DNA of 64,000 nt from Aminomonas paucivorans DSM 12260 (GTDB lineage: Bacteria; Synergistota; Synergistia; Synergistales; Synergistaceae): assembly GCF_000165795.1 (NCBI RefSeq), contig NZ_CM001022.1:1178001-1242000 (forward strand). The letters are read 5' to 3'. The notes beneath the pieces are model-generated. The model made no database searches. It was not told the DNA's origin and worked only from the letters and a program-made list of their open reading frames with translations. Position 1 is the first letter of the stretch. Each line of letters opens with the position of its first letter. The position numbers and the translations under genes are program-made. Below are positions 52,845 to 61,862 of the stretch, one piece after another.

Positions 52845-55256
52845 ATGCGGGTGTACTGGAAATGGCTGGAGGAGCTGGTGACCCTCCCCCTGGGTCCCGA
52901 GGCCCTGGCAGATCGGCTCACCATGACGGGCACGGAGGTGGAGTCCATCGAGACCCCCTGCGGCGCCCTCTCGGGCGTCCTGGTGGCTCGGGTGGTCTCC
53001 TGCGAGCCGCACCCGGAAAAGGGATCCCTTCGGGTGGTCCGGGCGGACCTGGGCGGAGGGCGGGAGGCCACGGTGGTCACCGGAGCGGCCAACGCGAGGG
53101 TGGGGGCCAAGTTCCCCTACGCCCCCCCCGGAGCGACCCTGGCGGACGGGACGGTCCTGGGCACCCGGGACTTCGACGGGGTGTCCAGCGCCGGGATGCT
53201 CCTGTCCGCGGAGGAATTGGGGCTGGAGGGTCTGGACGGCGAAGGGGGGCTGCTGTCCCTGCCCGAGGAGGCCCCGGAGGGGACGGACTTCCGCGCCTGG
53301 GCGGGGCTGGACGTCCCGGTGCTGGACCTGTCCATCACCCCCAATCGGGGGGATCTCTGCTCCCTCATGGGGGTGGCTCGGGAGGTCCACGGCCTGCTGG
53401 AGGACGCCCCGCTGCGGGGCCCCCTTCCTCTGTCGGGGACCGGAGAGGTGGAGTGGGCGGACTCCTTCGGGGGCATCCGGCTGGAGGATTCGGGGTGCGA
53501 GCAGTACGCCCTGGGGTATGGAGAGAACATCCGCATCGCCCCCGCCCCCCTGGAGGCCCGGCTGAAGCTCCTTCTCTCGGGGATGCGCCCGGTGAGCAAC
53601 GTGGTGGACGCCACGAACCTGGCCATGCTCCTCTTCGGTCAGCCCCTTCACGCCTTCGACCGGGACCGGTTGCCCGGTTCGGACATCCGGGTCCGCGGCG
53701 CCCGCCCGGGGGAAAGGCTGGTCACCCTGGACGGGAAGGAACGGGTCCTGGAGGAGCAGGACCTGGTCATCGCCAGCGGAGAGACCCCCATCGGCCTGGC
53801 GGGGGTCATGGGGGGGCTGGACTCGGAGATCGTCCCGGAGACGAAACGAATCCTCCTGGAGTCGGCGGTGTTCGATCCCTCCCGGGTGAGCCGCACCTCC
53901 CGACGGCTGGGTCTCCCCAGCCAGGCGGCGTTCCGGTTCAGCCGGGGTCTGGATTCGACCCGGGTGCTCCCGGCGGCGGAGTACGTGCTGGATCTTCTCT
54001 CCCGCTGGGCGGGCATGAGGCCGGGAAATCGGATCCTCCATCAGTTTCGGGACATCCCCGCCCCTCGGACGGTGCTCCTGCGCCGGGAGACCCTGCGCCG
54101 GGTGCTGCTCTGGGACGGCCTGGAGGAGGCCGTCCCGGGTCTGGAGCGGCTGGGATTCGGGGTGCAGCCCCAGGAGGGACTGGGGGAGGACCGGGTCCTC
54201 TTCCGTGTGCCCTCGTGGCGCAACGACGTGGAGGCGGAGGAGGACCTGGTGGAGGAGGTGGGGCGCCTTCGGGGCTACGACCGCATCGCTCCCCGGATCC
54301 CCGGCTGCCTGCACGGTCGGGGCGTGCTCCCCGAGAGCTTCCTGGCCCTGCGGCAGGTGCGCCAGGCGGCGTTGGCTCGGGGGTACGTGGAGGTCATGAC
54401 CTACAGCTTCCTGCACCCTCGGGAGCTGGAGCGGCTGCACTTTTCCCCCCAGGATCCCCGGGGCAACCCCCCCGGGCTGCTCAACCCCATCAGCCAGGAA
54501 CAGGTGGCCATGCGCACCTGCATCCTCCCGGGGCTGCTGCGGGCGCTGGAACAGAACCTCCGGTCGGGGTGGCGCGGCTCCATGCGGTTCTTCGAGACGG
54601 GCAACGTGTTCTTCCACGATGCGCAGGAAGGTTACCGGGAATCGGAGCACCTGGCGGGGCTGGTCTACCTGGGCAAGGACAGGCACGTGCTCTACGGGGA
54701 TCGCCTCCGGGAGGACTTCTTCACGGTCAAGGCGGACGTGGAGGCCCTGCTTGCCGCCCGAGGGATCGTCGCCCAGTGGCGGGAGGGAGAGGAGCCCTTC
54801 GGCCACCGGGGGCAGACCGCCGCGATCTTGCGGGACGGAGTGCCCCGGGGCACCCTCTGCCGCCTGAAGCCCGCACTGGCCCGGGAGCTGGATGCGGAGG
54901 AAGGAATCTTCGTCTTCGAGCTGGACCTGGATGCCTTCAGCCCCGCGGTGCGGGGGGTTTACGGAAACCCCTTCCGCTTCCCTCCCGCCCAGCGAGACGT
55001 GGCCCTTTTGGTGTCGGTGGACCGCCCCGCAGAGGCGGTGCGGGAGGAGATCCTGACCCTGGGGGACCGGGAGCGGATCCGAGGGGTGGAACTCTTCGAC
55101 CATTTCGAGGGCAAGGGCATCCCCGAGGGGTTCCGCAGCCTGGCCTTCTCGGTGCTCTACCGCCACCCCGACCGGACCCTCCGGGACGAGGAAGTGGAGG
55201 GAGCCCACCTGGAGCTGCGCCGCAAACTGCAGGAAAAGGGATACACTCTACGGTAG
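52845..55256 (+). CDS. pheT: phenylalanyl-tRNA synthetase beta subunit
   Basis: An 803-residue PheT with normal domain order: a tRNA-binding EMAP-like domain (CEPHPEKGSLRVVRADLG near 46-65), B3/B4 editing domain (residues about 200-380), B5 domain, the catalytic-like core and a C-terminal anticodon-binding FDX-ACB domain (FRFPPAQRDVALLVSVD near 700). It pairs with PheS and hydrolyses mischarged Tyr-tRNA. It is the last recognisable gene of this pair. Confidence 0.95.
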   Translation: MRVYWKWLEELVTLPLGPEALADRLTMTGTEVESIETPCGALSGVLVARVVSCEPHPEKGSLRVVRADLGGGREATVVTGAANARVGAKFPYAPPGATLADGTVLGTRDFDGVSSAGMLLSAEELGLEGLDGEGGLLSLPEEAPEGTDFRAWAGLDVPVLDLSITPNRGDLCSLMGVAREVHGLLEDAPLRGPLPLSGTGEVEWADSFGGIRLEDSGCEQYALGYGENIRIAPAPLEARLKLLLSGMRPVSNVVDATNLAMLLFGQPLHAFDRDRLPGSDIRVRGARPGERLVTLDGKERVLEEQDLVIASGETPIGLAGVMGGLDSEIVPETKRILLESAVFDPSRVSRTSRRLGLPSQAAFRFSRGLDSTRVLPAAEYVLDLLSRWAGMRPGNRILHQFRDIPAPRTVLLRRETLRRVLLWDGLEEAVPGLERLGFGVQPQEGLGEDRVLFRVPSWRNDVEAEEDLVEEVGRLRGYDRIAPRIPGCLHGRGVLPESFLALRQVRQAALARGYVEVMTYSFLHPRELERLHFSPQDPRGNPPGLLNPISQEQVAMRTCILPGLLRALEQNLRSGWRGSMRFFETGNVFFHDAQEGYRESEHLAGLVYLGKDRHVLYGDRLREDFFTVKADVEALLAARGIVAQWREGEEPFGHRGQTAAILRDGVPRGTLCRLKPALARELDAEEGIFVFELDLDAFSPAVRGVYGNPFRFPPAQRDVALLVSVDRPAEAVREEILTLGDRERIRGVELFDHFEGKGIPEGFRSLAFSVLYRHPDRTLRDEEVEGAHLELRRKLQEKGYTLR

Positions 55257-55278
55257 TCCGAGAAAGGGAGGGTTTGGA

Positions 55279-55593
55279 ATGATCCAGCAGTTCGAACAGT
55301 TCGAAAGACTGGTGGACCGCCTCGCCGGAAGGATGGCGAACCTCCAGAGGGAACGGGATGGGGCGGTGGCCGAAGCGGCCGCCCTGAAGGGACAGATGCA
55401 GGAGAAGGACCTGGAACTGATCCGGGCCCGCAAGGAGGCCCAGCGGGCGGTGGAACAGATGGAGCGGGAGAAGATGGCCCTCCAGAAGGACCAGCAGCAG
55501 TTGGAGCAGAAGCTGGGCGACCTGATGGCCAAGATCCGGGGGCTCCTGCCGGAGGAGACCCCTTCCTCCGGGGGGGGGCGTCCGGCGGCCTGA
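55279..55593 (+). CDS. coiled-coil protein (ZapB-like)
   Basis: A 104-residue protein that is almost one long coiled coil from residue 8 to about 92 (repeated Arg/Glu/Gln/Leu heptads, e.g. ERLVDRLAGRMANLQRERDG), ending in a short flexible SSGGGRPAA tail. It sits just before a ZapA-like gene, so a role in cell division as a ZapB-like partner is plausible. Low complexity makes the family call weak. AAGGGAGGG lies before its ATG. Confidence 0.6.
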   Translation: MIQQFEQFERLVDRLAGRMANLQRERDGAVAEAAALKGQMQEKDLELIRARKEAQRAVEQMEREKMALQKDQQQLEQKLGDLMAKIRGLLPEETPSSGGGRPAA

Positions 55594-55619
55594 CGCAGCC
55601 TTAGGTGCGGGACGGGACG

Positions 55620-55859
55620 ATGGAACAACGCCTCACCCTTCTCGTGGGCAGAAAGACCTACTCCGTGGTCACCTCCCTGGGGGAGGAACGGGCCCGGGAG
55701 GTCTCGGAGGTGGTCCGTCAGGTTCTGGACCAGACGGACCCCTCCCTGAGCCAGGAAGAACGCCTCTTCCTGGTCTCCATGCTCCTGGCGAGCCAGATGG
55801 TGCACCTGAGGGAGAGGCTGGAGATCCTGGCGGGACCGGAAGGGGAGGAGTCCTCGTGA
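55620..55859 (+). CDS. zapA: ZapA-like cell division protein
   Basis: A 79-residue protein with the ZapA layout: a short N-terminal beta region (MEQRLTLLVGRKTYSVVT) and a helical remainder (REVSEVVRQVLDQTDPSLSQEERLFLVSMLLASQMVHLRERLE). ZapA crosslinks FtsZ filaments. Start ATG 55620 is preferred over GTG 55605, which would add five residues. It lies between the coiled-coil gene and cvpA, which it overlaps by 4 bases. Confidence 0.68.
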   Translation: MEQRLTLLVGRKTYSVVTSLGEERAREVSEVVRQVLDQTDPSLSQEERLFLVSMLLASQMVHLRERLEILAGPEGEESS

Positions 55860-56415
55860 CGTCTCCCGTGGACTACCTGGTGGCCGCCGCCGGGGCGTTC
55901 TGGATCCTCAAGGGCCTCTTCCGGGGTTTCGCCGGGGAGGTCCTTTCCCTTCTGGGGTGGGTCCTGGGGGTGTTCGCGGGGCTGCGCTTCGGGGGGGGGC
56001 GGCTTCTCCGCTTCAGAAAAGCCTGGGGCTGGAGCCTCCCCTTGCCGCCGCCCTGGGCTTTTTGGGGGTGCTCCTGGGGTGTCTGTTGGCGGCGGCGCTC
56101 CTTTCCCGGGTCGTCCGGTCCGCCTTAAGCGCCGTGCGCCTCTCCCTTCTGGACCGTCTCCTGGGAGGGGTCTTGGGGGCGGCCAAGGTCCTGCTGCTGC
56201 TCTTCGGGATCTATTTCCTGGGGACCCTAGTCTCTCCCTGGCTCGCCCCCCACTGGACCGACGGGAGCGTGGCCCTTCGGTTCGCCCAAAGCCATTGGGA
56301 GGAGGTCCAAAGCCTCGGGGGGCGGCTGGGACTTTCCCCCACGGGAACCCGGGTCCCTCATCCCCTGCCTCCCTTCCTCCAGGAGGCGCCGCAGCACCCC
56401 GAAGGAAACCCATAG
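55856..56415 (+). pseudogene. cvpA: cvpA family membrane protein, frameshifted at a run of nine G
   Basis: Frame 1 gives MTSPVDYLVAAAGAFWILKG, then GFAGEVLSLLGWVLGVFAGLRF, and breaks after a run of nine G (55991-55999). A second frame continues with LAAALGFLGVLLGCLLAAALL and LLDRLLGGVLGAAKVLLLLFGIYFLG, the normal end of a CvpA protein with four membrane segments. One more G (or two fewer) restores a single gene of about 187 residues ending near 56415. It could be a sequencing error, phase variation by slippage, or a true mutation. CvpA proteins are linked to colicin V secretion and envelope homeostasis. Confidence 0.72.
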
Positions 56416-56431
56416 GAGGGACGAAGCGTTC

Positions 56432-58780
56432 ATGTGGTGTGAACCCCATACATACCAAGCCCTGGAAATCGACAAGATCCTCCGCATCCTCGCCGCGGGG
56501 TGCCGCAGCCCCCTGGGCCAGGAGACCCTGCACAAACTGACGCCGGCGGGGGACGGCACCGCCCTGGCCCGTAGGGTGGGACGCTTCCGGGCGTACCTCC
56601 AGGCCCGGGACCGGCAGGGGGAATACCCCTGGGACGGCAGGCTTCGTCCCCTTTCTCCCCTGGCGGAGGAGGCCCGGCGCGCCGGGTGGCTTACCGGGGA
56701 AGAGCTGGTCACCGTGCGCATCGCCCTCCTGTTGGCCAAGCGTCTGCGCCAGCGCCTTCGGACGGACGGGGAGACCTGGCCGGAACTCAAGGACCTGGCC
56801 CGGACCTTCCACGATTGGGACGAGGAAGTGGCGGCCCTGGAGGTGCTGGACGAGGACGGGCGCTTCTACGACCATGCCTCGCCGGAGCTGAAGCGCATCC
56901 GGCAGAAGCAGTTCACCGTCCGGGATGCCATCAAGCGCCGTTCCCAGCAGCTCTTCCAGGACTCGGGCACCGCCTCCATGCTTCAGGAACGGGTGCTCTC
57001 CCTGCGCAACGGCCGCTTCTGCGTCCTGGTGCGCATGGACGCCGCGGGGGGCTACCCCGGGCTGGTGCTGGAAAAGTCCTCCTCGGGCAACAGCATCTAC
57101 GTGGAGCCTCAGATCCTGCTCCCCCTGAACAACCAGTGGGCGGTGCTTCTGGAGGAGGAACGGGAGGAGGAGAGCCGCCTCCTCCGTGCCCTCACGGGGC
57201 TGATCCTGAAGCGGGAGAAGGCCTTGCTGGACACGGAGGAGAGCCTGGGGCTCCTGGACCTGTTCTACGCCCTGGGGGAGAGGATGGACCGGGACCGCTG
57301 GACCCTTCCGGAATGGACCCCCAAGAAGACCCTGGACTTCCGCCAGGCCCGGCACCCCCTCCTGGGGGATCGGGCGGTGCCCCTGGACCTGCTCTGCGGG
57401 GAGGGGTACCGGATGCTGGTCATCACGGGGCCCAACACGGGGGGGAAGACCGTGGCCCTCAAGACCCTGGGGGTGTGCGCCTACCTGGCCTGGATGGGTT
57501 TCCCCGTGCCCTGCCGGGAGGATTCCCGGGTGGGGGAGGTGGGGGAACTCTTCGCCGACATCGGGGACGAACAGAGCATCGAACAGAACCTCTCCACCTT
57601 CAGCGCCCACGTGCACCATCTGGTGGCCATCCTCAAGAGCGCCACGGAGCGGTCCCTGGTGCTGCTGGACGAGCTGGGGGCGGGGACGGATCCCGACGAG
57701 GGTTCGGCCCTGGGCATCGCCCTGCTGGAGCACTTCCGCAAGCTGGGGTGTCTGCTCTGGGCCACCACCCACCACAACCCCATCAAGCACTTCGCCCTGG
57801 CCACCTCCGGGGTGGAGACCGCATCCATGGAGTTCGACCTGTCCACCCTCTCTCCCACCTACCGGCTGCGCCTGGGTATCCCCGGGAAGAGCAACGCCCT
57901 GCTCATCGCCCGCAAGCTGGGCATGCCCGGGGGGGTGCTCCGTCGGGCCCGGGAGGCCATGGAGGGACAGCACGCGGACTTTGAAGCCCTGCTGGGGGAG
58001 CTGGAGGAGAAACGCCGACGCCTGGAGCGGGAGATGGAGACCCTGGAGACCAAGACCCGGGAGGCGGAACGCCTGCGTCGGGACTTCGAGACCCGCAACA
58101 AGGAGATCCAGGAGAAGAAGGACAAGCTGCTGGAACAGGCGGACCACAAGGCCTCCCGCATCATCCGGGAGGCGGAGGAGGGCGCCAAGGCCCTGCTGCG
58201 CAACCTCCGGGAGGCGGAACTGGCCAAGGCCCACCAGGAGTACCAACGGAAGAAGCATCACTTCGACCGCCTGGAAGATCGGCGGGAAGAGAGGGAGGTC
58301 CGCCGGGTCAACCGTCTGGCCGCGGAGGGAAGCACCGGGGAGCCCCAGGTGGGGGACCGGGTGGAGATCCCCGGCTCGGGCCTTCGGGGGGACCTGGTGG
58401 CCCTCGAAGGGGGGGACGCCCTGGTGCAGTCCGGTCCCATGCGGGTCCGGGTGCCCCTGAAGCGGCTCAAGCGCAGCGCGGACCAGCAGCGCAACGACCC
58501 CCCTCCCCGGATTCAGGTCTCCGCCCCTCGGGGTGTGTCCAGTTCCCTCATGGTGCGGGGCATGACCGTGGACGAGGCCATGCCCCTGGTGGAGCAGTAT
58601 CTGGACCAGGCCTACCGGGCGGGGTACGGGGAGGTCTCGGTGATCCACGGCCGGGGAGAGGGCATCCTGCGCCGGGAGGTGCAGGAGCTGTGCAAGCGCA
58701 CCCCCTTCGTGGAGTCCCATCGTCTGGGGGGACCCGGCGAGGGGGGCTACGGGGTCACCATCGTCCGGTTCGCGTCCTGA
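56432..58780 (+). CDS. mutS2: MutS2 (Smr-domain ATPase)
   Basis: A 782-residue MutS2. A core/lever region precedes the ABC-ATPase with Walker A GPNTGGKT near residue 335 and Walker B LVLLDELGAGTDPDEG near 410. A long coiled coil (about 520-600) and a C-terminal Smr nuclease domain follow (LMVRGMTVDEAMPLVEQYLDQAYRAG and VIHGRGEGILRREVQELCK). It acts in ribosome collision rescue and/or recombination control. ATG 56432 is preceded by AGGAGGGACG. Confidence 0.94.
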   Translation: MWCEPHTYQALEIDKILRILAAGCRSPLGQETLHKLTPAGDGTALARRVGRFRAYLQARDRQGEYPWDGRLRPLSPLAEEARRAGWLTGEELVTVRIALLLAKRLRQRLRTDGETWPELKDLARTFHDWDEEVAALEVLDEDGRFYDHASPELKRIRQKQFTVRDAIKRRSQQLFQDSGTASMLQERVLSLRNGRFCVLVRMDAAGGYPGLVLEKSSSGNSIYVEPQILLPLNNQWAVLLEEEREEESRLLRALTGLILKREKALLDTEESLGLLDLFYALGERMDRDRWTLPEWTPKKTLDFRQARHPLLGDRAVPLDLLCGEGYRMLVITGPNTGGKTVALKTLGVCAYLAWMGFPVPCREDSRVGEVGELFADIGDEQSIEQNLSTFSAHVHHLVAILKSATERSLVLLDELGAGTDPDEGSALGIALLEHFRKLGCLLWATTHHNPIKHFALATSGVETASMEFDLSTLSPTYRLRLGIPGKSNALLIARKLGMPGGVLRRAREAMEGQHADFEALLGELEEKRRRLEREMETLETKTREAERLRRDFETRNKEIQEKKDKLLEQADHKASRIIREAEEGAKALLRNLREAELAKAHQEYQRKKHHFDRLEDRREEREVRRVNRLAAEGSTGEPQVGDRVEIPGSGLRGDLVALEGGDALVQSGPMRVRVPLKRLKRSADQQRNDPPPRIQVSAPRGVSSSLMVRGMTVDEAMPLVEQYLDQAYRAGYGEVSVIHGRGEGILRREVQELCKRTPFVESHRLGGPGEGGYGVTIVRFAS

Positions 58781-58796
58781 CGGGAGACCCCGTCCC

Positions 58797-60524
58797 TCAC
58801 CTCTTGGCGGGATCTCCCATCTCCCGAAGGCAGTTCAGGGCGTGAAGCAGCTCCACATCCGTTCCGGCGGCGAAGGCCAGCACGTTCTCCAGGGTGCGGG
58901 GGACCCGGACGTCCGGGTGGACGCCCCCCACCCCGTTTCGGCTGTCGAGCTGGATCCGGCCCTCCCGGTCCACGGAGCGGCCGAAGGGGTAGCCGATGAG
59001 GTAACCGCCGGGTATCCGGATCAGCCCCCCCACCATCCCGAAGGAACCGTTGCTGCCGAAGAATCCCACCACCCGGGCCCGGGGGGCTCGACGGATACCC
59101 ATGGCCAGGCCCTCGCCGGAGCTGACCGTCCCCGGGTTCACCAGCACGGCCACGGGGCCCGCGTATCGAGGCGACTGGGGTTCCATGGAGATGCAGTCCA
59201 CCACCGGGTCGGAGAGGTTTCGCTCGTCGAAGGTGATCCGCAGAAAGCCGCCGGTTCTCCCGTCGTAGTACTCCTGGGCCTCGTAGAAGGAGGGCCCGTC
59301 CAGGAAGAATCCCGCCAGGTCCGCCGCAAGCCGGTCCGATCCCCCGTAGTTGCCTCGCAGGTCCACCACCACCCCCGGCGCGTCCGCCGCGACGAAGGAG
59401 CGGATCGCCTCCTGAAACTGCCGGAAAAGACCCTCGGGGTAGTGTTCCGGGTCTGCCAGGTCCAGTTCCAGCCCCAACCGGACGTATCCAAAACCTCCCG
59501 GCAGGATCCGATGCTCCACCCGGTCGGAAAGTTCCGCCCGGCGGGCGAAGTCCACCCGGGAGAGGGTCCACCCGCCGTCGTCCTCCGCCACGAGCCGGAC
59601 GATCCGGGGATGGGCCTCGCCGGGGTTTCGGTAGACCGCCTCCACCTCCGCCCCCGCCGGGGCTCGGGGCAGGAGCCGAATCCGCTCCAGCCTTCGGTGG
59701 GCCTCCGTGGCCTGAGGGGACTCGCCCCCGAAGGCTCCGGTCAGGGTTTTCAGGGGAACCGTCGCCGGGTCGATTCCCTCCAGGGCTCGCTCGACCGGTT
59801 CGTTTCCCCAGGCCAGGATTTCCGCGCCCTGCCGGATCCCCGCCCGGTCGGCGGGCCCCTTGGGGAGGATCGCCGCCGCGATGATCTGCCCCTCCTCCAG
59901 CTCCGCCGCGGCCAGCCCAAAGCCGGACCCTGCCCGTTCCGCTGCGAGGGCGGCGGGCACGGAGAGAGCTTCCGCCTTCAGCTTGACGTGTCCGTCGGGA
60001 AGGGAGCAGACGTACCCCAGCAGGGCCAGATAGTAGGCTCGCTCGTCCTTCTCCTGGAGGGCTCGTCGGATCCGGGGCAGGAAGCGGGCCCGCAGGTCCG
60101 TCCAGGATATGCTCTTCCACTCCCCGAAGGCGTATTCCCGGGACAGCTTCCCGTGGGCCGCCTCGAAGGCCTCGGTCCAGGAAAGGGCGCTCAAGTCCGC
60201 CGACAGGGGGAACTGGAAACCCTCTCGGGGGTCGACGGGAGGGCTTCCCGTTGCCTCGGCTCTCCCGCAGGTGTCTCCGAGGAGGAGGGCCCCCAGGCAG
60301 AGCAGCCCTGCCAGGAGGCACCGACGAAATCCCCCTACCCTCTGGATGCGCAGCCCTTTTACGATCCCCCGATCCTCCGTGCGCTCCCTCGGGGGGTCTC
60401 CTGCCCTGAAAAAACAGGAAGAGGGCGAAGGTTCCTGCGGATGGCCCTGCTCTGCGGCGTTCTCCAGGGGTTCCCGCTTCTCGATGAGAGGGGTGGGGGT
60501 TGCAAAGGGTAACTGCGGGGGCAT
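58797..60524 (-). CDS. S41-family peptidase (C-terminal processing peptidase-like)
   Basis: A 575-residue protein with an S41 core. A PDZ-like part (GIRQGAEILAWGNEPVE) and a core with DAPGVVVDLRGNYGG near 390, VAVLVNPGTVSSGEGLAMG near 455 (probable catalytic Ser in SSGE) and FFGSNGSFGMVGG are visible. ATG 60524 has AGGAGGACCAC upstream. The hydrophobic segment (CLLAGLLCLGALLLG) begins only at about residue 62, so the first 60 residues would be cytosolic or a later start is used. It is monocistronic, convergent with mutS2. Confidence 0.75.
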   Translation of the reverse strand: MPPQLPFATPTPLIEKREPLENAAEQGHPQEPSPSSCFFRAGDPPRERTEDRGIVKGLRIQRVGGFRRCLLAGLLCLGALLLGDTCGRAEATGSPPVDPREGFQFPLSADLSALSWTEAFEAAHGKLSREYAFGEWKSISWTDLRARFLPRIRRALQEKDERAYYLALLGYVCSLPDGHVKLKAEALSVPAALAAERAGSGFGLAAAELEEGQIIAAAILPKGPADRAGIRQGAEILAWGNEPVERALEGIDPATVPLKTLTGAFGGESPQATEAHRRLERIRLLPRAPAGAEVEAVYRNPGEAHPRIVRLVAEDDGGWTLSRVDFARRAELSDRVEHRILPGGFGYVRLGLELDLADPEHYPEGLFRQFQEAIRSFVAADAPGVVVDLRGNYGGSDRLAADLAGFFLDGPSFYEAQEYYDGRTGGFLRITFDERNLSDPVVDCISMEPQSPRYAGPVAVLVNPGTVSSGEGLAMGIRRAPRARVVGFFGSNGSFGMVGGLIRIPGGYLIGYPFGRSVDREGRIQLDSRNGVGGVHPDVRVPRTLENVLAFAAGTDVELLHALNCLREMGDPAKR

Positions 60525-60694
60525 GTGGTCCTCCTTCTCCCTTGTCTCTGGGGATTGGTCAGGGGTTTGAAGAGTGATGGCCATGGATTTCATCCTGCCT
60601 TTCGGTGAAGGAAGCTGCGGGTTCTTCCTGTCCCTTCTTCGTGTCCTCAAGGGGGTGTAACCTCGGTATTGCCAAGGCTTCGCCGGGTTTCTCC

Positions 60695-60723
60695 TTGACA
60701 AGAAAGGAGAGGGGGAGTAATCT
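60695..60723 (+). promoter_or_regulatory. promoter of tRNA-Arg
   Basis: A perfect TTGACA (60695-60700), 17 bases, TAATCT (60718-60723), 15 bases upstream of the tRNA 5' end. Confidence 0.75.
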
Positions 60724-60737
60724 CCCTCCTGTAGCGC

Positions 60738-60814
60738 GTGTCCGTAGCTCAGCTGGATAGAGTGTTGGCCTCCGGAGCCAAAGGTCCCGGGTTCGAATCC
60801 CGGCGGGCACGCCA
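60738..60814 (+). tRNA. tRNA-Arg (anticodon CCG)
   Basis: 77-base tRNA: acceptor GTGTCCG against CGGGCAC (one G-U pair), D-arm GCTCAGCTGGATAGAGT, anticodon arm TTGGC-CTCCGGA-GCCAA with anticodon CCG for CGG codons, T-arm CCGGG-TTCGAAT-CCCGG, discriminator G and an encoded CCA (60812-60814). A promoter and a terminator bracket it. Confidence 0.96.
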
Positions 60815-60823
60815 TGAACGGTC

Positions 60824-60853
60824 GCCCCTACCGATCCTCGGTAGGGGCTTTTT
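60824..60853 (+). terminator. intrinsic terminator of tRNA-Arg
   Basis: GCCCCTACCG (60824-60833), loop ATCCT, CGGTAGGGGC (60839-60848), then TTTTT. It overlaps the end of the convergent DUF6506 gene. Confidence 0.85.
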
Positions 60854-61163
60854 CGTGGTCCTGCGCAGTCAGAGGGGCCGCGGCCTTTCGGGCCTCCACC
60901 GGATCAAAGACCACCCGTCCCACGGGGATCCGTCCCTCCAGGGCCTCCACGACCCGGCTTGCTGCCTCCTGGTCGAACCCCCCGCAGAGTTCCAGGATCT
61001 GGATTCCCTGATCGAACAGGATTCGGGCGGCCGCGCAGGCCTGTTCCGTGGAGGAGACTGCCACGACCTGAGTGCGGAAGGACCCGGAATCCAGCACCGC
61101 CCGGTGTTCCTCCGGATCGTAGCCGGGGCCCTTCAGGATGAAGCCGTACCTCTTGAGTTCCAT
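60828..61163 (-). CDS. DUF6506 family protein
   Basis: A 111-residue protein. A YGFILKGPGYDPEEHRAVL start, the SGSFRTQVVAVSSTEQACAAARILFDQG block and an ILELCGGF motif match the DUF6506 family, small proteins of unknown function. The last about 20 residues are charged and probably disordered. ATG 61163 has GAGGGGG upstream. Its stop lies in the tRNA terminator. I cannot give a function. Confidence 0.78.
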   Translation of the reverse strand: MELKRYGFILKGPGYDPEEHRAVLDSGSFRTQVVAVSSTEQACAAARILFDQGIQILELCGGFDQEAASRVVEALEGRIPVGRVVFDPVEARKAAAPLTAQDHEKAPTEDR

Positions 61164-61367
61164 GGGCGTCGCCCCCTCGTCGGTTGGATGGATCCCGGAG
61201 CCTTCTCATCATACCCCCCCGTCCTCTCCGATTCTGCGGGAAGGAGGCAGGGGGCTTCCGAGATGCCCTTGACGAGGCAACGGGCAGAATCGAAAGTGGA
61301 GGGCATCCACGGTGTCTCGGCGGGGCCCTTCGGCCCACCGAAGGCATCCTCGGGAGGAGGACCGGAC

Positions 61368-61862
61368 ATGGGTATGAGGCGCAAGGACAAGGAGATCACG
61401 GACCCGGCGGTGTTGGAGGCCATCCTCCGCAAGGGTCAGGTGTTGCATCTGGGCCTGGCAGATGTGGGGGGACAGCCCTACGTGGTGCCCCTGGGGTACG
61501 GCTATGCCCCCGGGGAGGTGGTGCTCCACGGGGCTATGAAAGGGCTGAAGCTGGACCTGATCCGCCAGAACCCCCGGGTGAGCTTCAACGTGGTGCTTCG
61601 TCCCGAACTGGTGCGGAACCCGGACCCCACGGAGTACTCCATGCGCTATATCAGCGTCATCGGCACGGGGGAAGCGGAGATCCTGGAGGACCCGACGGAG
61701 AAGCAGCGTTGTCTGGACGTCCTGATGGGGCAATACGGCGGCCCCCAGGACCCCCTGCCCGAAGAGGCCCTGGCCCGTACCGCCGTGATCCGCCTTCGGG
61801 TCACCTCCCTCACGGGCAAGTTCTCCGGCTATCCCAAGCCTTTGTCGCCCCAGGATCTATGA
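61368..61862 (+). CDS. pyridoxamine 5'-phosphate oxidase-like FMN-binding protein
   Basis: A 164-residue protein of the PNPOx-like/flavin split-barrel fold. It begins MGMRRKDKEITDPAVLEAIL, with VLHLGLADVGGQPYVVPLGYGY and VVLHGAMKGLKLDLIRQNPRVSFNVV in the core, as in NimA-type flavoproteins. RBS GGGAGGAGG precedes ATG 61368. Its stop overlaps the start of the radical SAM gene (ATGA). It could be a flavin reductase or oxidoreductase of the same pathway. Confidence 0.82.
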   Translation: MGMRRKDKEITDPAVLEAILRKGQVLHLGLADVGGQPYVVPLGYGYAPGEVVLHGAMKGLKLDLIRQNPRVSFNVVLRPELVRNPDPTEYSMRYISVIGTGEAEILEDPTEKQRCLDVLMGQYGGPQDPLPEEALARTAVIRLRVTSLTGKFSGYPKPLSPQDL

